Shown here: in pieces, positions 7,085 through 8,690 of the stretch
How the letters are laid out: each line of letters starts with the position of its first letter
Position numbering within the stretch: the first letter of the stretch is position 1
Assembly (NCBI GenBank): GCA_003233475.1
Contig: QILU01000173.1
Coordinates: 1-8,690 of the forward strand
DNA length: 8,690 bases
Reading direction: 5' to 3'
Origin: Ahrensia sp.
GTDB taxonomy: Bacteria; Pseudomonadota; Alphaproteobacteria; Rhizobiales; Rhizobiaceae
Position numbers and translations under genes: made by a program
The notes under the pieces: generated by a model
Databases searched by the model: none
Told to the model about the DNA's origin: nothing
Seen by the model: the letters and a program-made list of their open reading frames with translations, nothing else

Positions 7085-7099
7085 AAATATTTCGTAAGT
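7076..7099. repeat. Right copy of imperfect direct repeat
   Basis: Carries the same CAGAAATAGAAA and GTAAGT blocks as 6784-6811, with 6 rather than 10 bases between them. The two copies start 292 bp apart and bracket the 89-residue membrane protein gene. Confidence 0.35.
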
Positions 7100-7118
7100 C
7101 AATATATTCAATGGGCAC

Positions 7119-7153
7119 ATCCACGACAATGCGGGTGGATTAAAAACTAATCC
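7119..7153. other. Overlapping hairpins in the convergent gene spacer
   Basis: Two mutually exclusive 6-bp stems lie between the converging genes: ATCCAC (7119-7124) with GTGGAT (7135-7140), and GGATTA (7137-7142) with TAATCC (7148-7153). The second covers the stop codon of the minus-strand gene. Neither is followed by a T tract on either strand, so this is not a standard intrinsic terminator, though it could slow or bound convergent transcription. Confidence 0.25.
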
Positions 7154-7602
7154 AATGCGATCCAGAGTTGATCAAAATTATTTTTATAAAAATCCCACTT
7201 GGGTCTTGGTCGAACTTCACCAGATACAAGGGTATTAGTAAAATTCAAACTCATTATTCCAATGTGCTTTCCGGTCTTGGTTTTGTTTGCCTTCTCGACA
7301 ATATCCAGTGAAGGCATTATCCAGTAGGTATCAGCCGCTTCAGAATAAAACATAAAAAAGAAATTCGAGCGGGGCGAGCGGATCGTTAAGGCCGAGAACA
7401 TACCTGCATTTTTTGCTTCTTTTGATCGAGCCTTTATTTGAATATCTAAGTAACGGAGTTGATCGCCAGGCCCGCGAATTATACAATCAATCTGTTGATC
7501 ATCGACAAGTGTAGAGTAAACATCAAAGCCGCGTTTTAGAAGTTCCGCAAAAGCGACGTATTCCTGCCTTTTTCCAAAAGATGCACCGCTGCGATACGAC
7601 AA
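7147..7602 (-). CDS. PD-(D/E)XK nuclease-like protein of unknown function
   Basis: A 151-residue protein when started at TTG 7602. It has no recognised close family. The N-terminal half reads like a PD-(D/E)XK core: helix FGKRQEYVAFAELLKRGFDVY with E14, then QQIDCIIRG with D39, then a strand LDIQIKARS with Q55-x-K57 in place of the more common ExK. The second half is a mixed beta region with no motif I can name. No ATG or GTG start exists, since the first in-frame Met is deep inside and an in-frame TGA lies at 7624-7626. TTG 7602 is favoured because GAGGGGG (7609-7615, minus strand) sits six bases upstream, inside the apt coding end. A TTG at 7623 would overlap apt by 20 bp. The gene is probably translationally coupled to apt. 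It is more AT-rich than apt. A DNA-modifying or defence role is possible but unproven. Confidence 0.7.
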   Translation of the reverse strand: MSYRSGASFGKRQEYVAFAELLKRGFDVYSTLVDDQQIDCIIRGPGDQLRYLDIQIKARSKEAKNAGMFSALTIRSPRSNFFFMFYSEAADTYWIMPSLDIVEKANKTKTGKHIGIMSLNFTNTLVSGEVRPRPKWDFYKNNFDQLWIALD

Positions 7603-7603
7603 C

Positions 7604-8149
7604 TCAATCCCCCTCAAACTCAATCAGCGTGCGAACCGGCACCCCAAGCGCTTCAATCTTTTTACGCCCGCCCAGATCGGGAAGGTCGATAACAAAACAC
7701 GCCGCCACCACGTCTGCCCCAAGTTCTTTCAACAATTTCACTGCCGCCTCCGCCGTGCCGCCTGTGGCAATCAGATCGTCCACCAACAGCACCTTGTCTC
7801 CCGGTTTCACCGCATCCCGGTGCATCTCCATTTCGTCGACGCCATATTCCAAACTGTAAGCAATGGTGACCTTATCGCCGGGCAGCTTCCCCTTCTTGCG
7901 AATTGGTATAAAACCGGAGGTTAATTGATGAGCAATCGCACCCCCCAGTATAAACCCCCGCGCTTCAATTCCGGCCACCTGTTCCAACCCGATGCCAATA
8001 TAAGGATGCACCAGCGCGTCTACGGAACGACGAAATGCGCGGGCATTTTGCAGCAAAGAAGTTATGTCTCGAAAGGTAATGCCGGGCTTGGGGTAATCCT
8101 CAATCGCCCGGATTGCGGCGCCAAGTTCATCGGTGAGTGATTCTTCCAT
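7604..8149 (-). CDS. apt: Adenine phosphoribosyltransferase
   Basis: Salvages adenine: adenine plus PRPP gives AMP and pyrophosphate; cytosolic, usually a dimer. Family features in order are [15 protein letters not shown] (16-30) near the N-terminus, the [14 protein letters not shown] substrate loop (60-73), [11 protein letters not shown] (81-91), and the PRPP-binding [14 protein letters not shown] (120-133) with its acidic pair. At 181 residues it has the usual length for the family. The ATG at 8149 is the only plausible start, and the Shine-Dalgarno is weak (GGGG about eight bases upstream). It lies downstream of petC on the same strand, a linkage seen in many Alphaproteobacteria, but here a 314-bp repeat-containing spacer separates them. 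Its stop codon is one base from the TTG of the nuclease-like gene, and Prs, encoded at the other end of the window, makes its co-substrate. Confidence 0.97.
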   Translation of the reverse strand: MEESLTDELGAAIRAIEDYPKPGITFRDITSLLQNARAFRRSVDALVHPYIGIGLEQVAGIEARGFILGGAIAHQLTSGFIPIRKKGKLPGDKVTIAYSLEYGVDEMEMHRDAVKPGDKVLLVDDLIATGGTAEAAVKLLKELGADVVAACFVIDLPDLGGRKKIEALGVPVRTLIEFEGD

Positions 8150-8237
8150 TGGAGTGCCCCATATTTAGCGAATATCGACTCGCACCATAAACCAAAAAGG
8201 GCCTCCTCGGGGGGGGTGTATCCCGAACCCCTGATTG

Positions 8238-8259
8238 ATTTATACAAACTTGATTTTTT
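8238..8259. repeat. 22-bp direct repeat, left copy
   Basis: Matches 8433-8454 at 21 of 22 positions (A at 8253 against G at 8448). The shared part begins ATTTATACAAACTTG and ends in six T. The two copies lie just outside the inverted-repeat element, one on each side, with 173 bp between them. Confidence 0.75.
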
Positions 8260-8262
8260 TAG

Positions 8263-8420
8263 ATTCTACCTCCTCCTTGTGGGGAGGTTGAAGCTTGCGT
8301 TAGCAAGGTTCGGGTGGGGGTTGCGAGAGTAAGTTAACAAACAAGTTTTGCGATTGTCTCATACCCCCACCCGAAGTCGAGTTCCTCGCCTTCGACCTCC
8401 CCACAAGGAGGAGGTAGAAT
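8263..8420. repeat. Paired palindromic intergenic repeat (two inverted units, MITE/BIME-like)
   Basis: Two units face each other: 8263-8321 and 8363-8420. The outer 26 bp are perfect inverted copies (8263-8288 and 8395-8420). The inner 11 bp, CGGGTGGGGGT and its complement (8311-8321 and 8363-8373), are also perfect. Between these, each unit carries a different small hairpin: CTTGC-gtta-GCAAG (8294-8307) and CGAG-ttc-CTCG (8378-8388), each inside a GAA/TTC-type outer stem. Each outer arm folds alone through ACCTCC/GGAGGT. A 41-bp core (8322-8362) separates the units. It encodes nothing and resembles the abundant palindromic repeats of alphaproteobacterial genomes. In petC-apt mRNA it could form one long hairpin. 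Confidence 0.85.
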
Positions 8421-8428
8421 TATTCTAC
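8414..8428. repeat. Short palindrome at the edge of the repeat element
   Basis: GTAGAAT-T-ATTCTAC is a perfect 7-bp inverted repeat with a single-base centre. It joins the end of the right arm (GGTAGAAT) to an extra copy of ATTCTAC, the sequence that also begins the left arm at 8263. Confidence 0.6.
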
Positions 8429-8432
8429 TTTA

Positions 8433-8454
8433 ATTTATACAAACTTGGTTTTTT
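8433..8454. repeat. 22-bp direct repeat, right copy
   Basis: Partner of 8238-8259, identical except for one base. It lies between the palindromic element and the petC stop codon. Confidence 0.75.
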
Positions 8455-8463
8455 GCAATGGCT

Positions 8464-8690
8464 CTAATGAGCCACATTCGACCAGATTTTCTTTTTGGTA
8501 AAATAAAGCAGCCCGGAAAATACTGACAAAAACAAAATGACGATAAAGCCGCGCTGTTTTCGTTGAGGTAAATTAGGGTCGGCGGTCCAGCTCAGGAACG
8601 CGGAAATATCTCTTGCATGCTGGTCGAGGGTGTTTGCCGTGCCGTCATCATATTCTACGGATTCGTCGTCCAAGGGCGCCGCCATAGCCA
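8464..8690 (-). CDS. petC: Cytochrome c1 of the bc1 complex, C-terminal part
   Basis: Only the last ~75 residues are in the window; the gene runs off the right edge, so its start and heme-attachment CxxCH motif are not visible. Cytochrome c1 takes electrons from the Rieske protein and passes them to soluble or membrane cytochrome c; it is anchored in the inner membrane facing the periplasm. The visible part starts with AMAAPLDDESVEYDDGT, where the Met (8683-8685) aligns with the heme axial ligand of alphaproteobacterial c1. Then come the family-typical DQHARDISAFLSWTADPNL and RKQRGF, a C-terminal transmembrane anchor (FIVILFLSVFSGLLYFT) and a positive, cytoplasmic end (KKKIWSNVAH). It would be the last gene of petABC, with apt downstream on the same strand. 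Confidence 0.93.
   Translation of the reverse strand, partial: AMAAPLDDESVEYDDGTANTLDQHARDISAFLSWTADPNLPQRKQRGFIVILFLSVFSGLLYFTKKKIWSNVAH

Larger units (their letters stand above)
8150..8463. other. petC-apt spacer, non-coding, repeat-rich
   Basis: This 314-bp stretch has no credible gene. From the apt side it holds about 50 bp of ordinary leader, then a run of eight G (8209-8216) that is C8 on the apt strand. A 5-bp GGGGT/ACCCC hairpin follows (8213-8217 with 8227-8231). Next come a 22-bp direct repeat, a paired palindromic element, and the second direct repeat, which ends nine bases from the petC stop. An open frame that runs from inside apt into this region resembles no protein. Confidence 0.75.

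Noticed and set aside
7085..7153. Intrinsic terminator between the converging genes
   Set aside because: Stems exist but no T tract follows on either strand.
8062..8247. 61-codon minus-strand open frame spanning the apt start
   Set aside because: Overlaps the apt N-terminus in another frame and passes through repeat-rich spacer; no protein-like features.
8263..8420. Classical enterobacterial-type REP with RAYT transposase
   Set aside because: GTAG occurs at the outer edges, but its orientation relative to the hairpins does not match REP organisation, and no transposase is in the window.

Overview
The window looks like chromosomal DNA from an alphaproteobacterium. It has moderate GC content and a set of housekeeping proteins with alphaproteobacterial traits: an L25/Ctc-type ribosomal protein with an acidic tail, a peptidyl-tRNA hydrolase with a Lys-rich tail, YchF, a 310-residue Prs, and apt lying downstream of the cytochrome c1 gene petC. 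The species cannot be named from sequence alone. There is no rRNA, tRNA, CRISPR array, transposase or phage gene.

Layout, left to right. (1) prs (184-1116, +) makes PRPP. (2) A Crp/Fnr-family regulator (1113-1688, -) converges on prs and shares its stop region. It diverges from a secreted Met/His-rich protein gene (1776-2417, +). The 87-bp divergent spacer holds a near-perfect TGAT-N4-ATCA operator placed to serve both genes. (3) A translation block follows on +: rplY (2639-3355) behind a structured leader, pth (3392-4090) and ychF (4176-5279). (4) On the same strand come an orphan cytochrome P450 (5353-6792) and an 89-residue membrane protein (6815-7084) flanked by imperfect direct repeats. 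(5) On the minus strand, entering from the right edge, are the 3' end of petC (8464-8690), a 314-bp spacer, apt (7604-8149) and a PD-(D/E)XK-like protein of unknown function (7147-7602). That last gene apparently starts at TTG one base after the apt stop codon. The 6793-7600 stretch is visibly more AT-rich than its surroundings and may be acquired DNA.

How the genes work together: Prs supplies PRPP, the co-substrate of Apt. RplY, Pth and YchF are all ribosome- or translation-linked. PetC is the cytochrome c1 subunit of the bc1 complex. The regulator and secreted protein look like a self-contained divergent sensor/effector pair, and the chemistry of both proteins hints at a transition metal such as copper (inference).

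The strongest unexplained structures are four. One is the operator of the divergent pair. Another is the rplY leader, with a promoter-like sequence and several hairpins, one followed by a T tract. The third is a paired palindromic repeat between petC and apt: its arms are perfect 26-bp inverted copies, its two central hairpins differ in sequence but keep the same fold, and it is bracketed by 22-bp direct repeats. The fourth is the coupled, non-ATG nuclease-like gene behind apt. No large new multi-gene system is evident.
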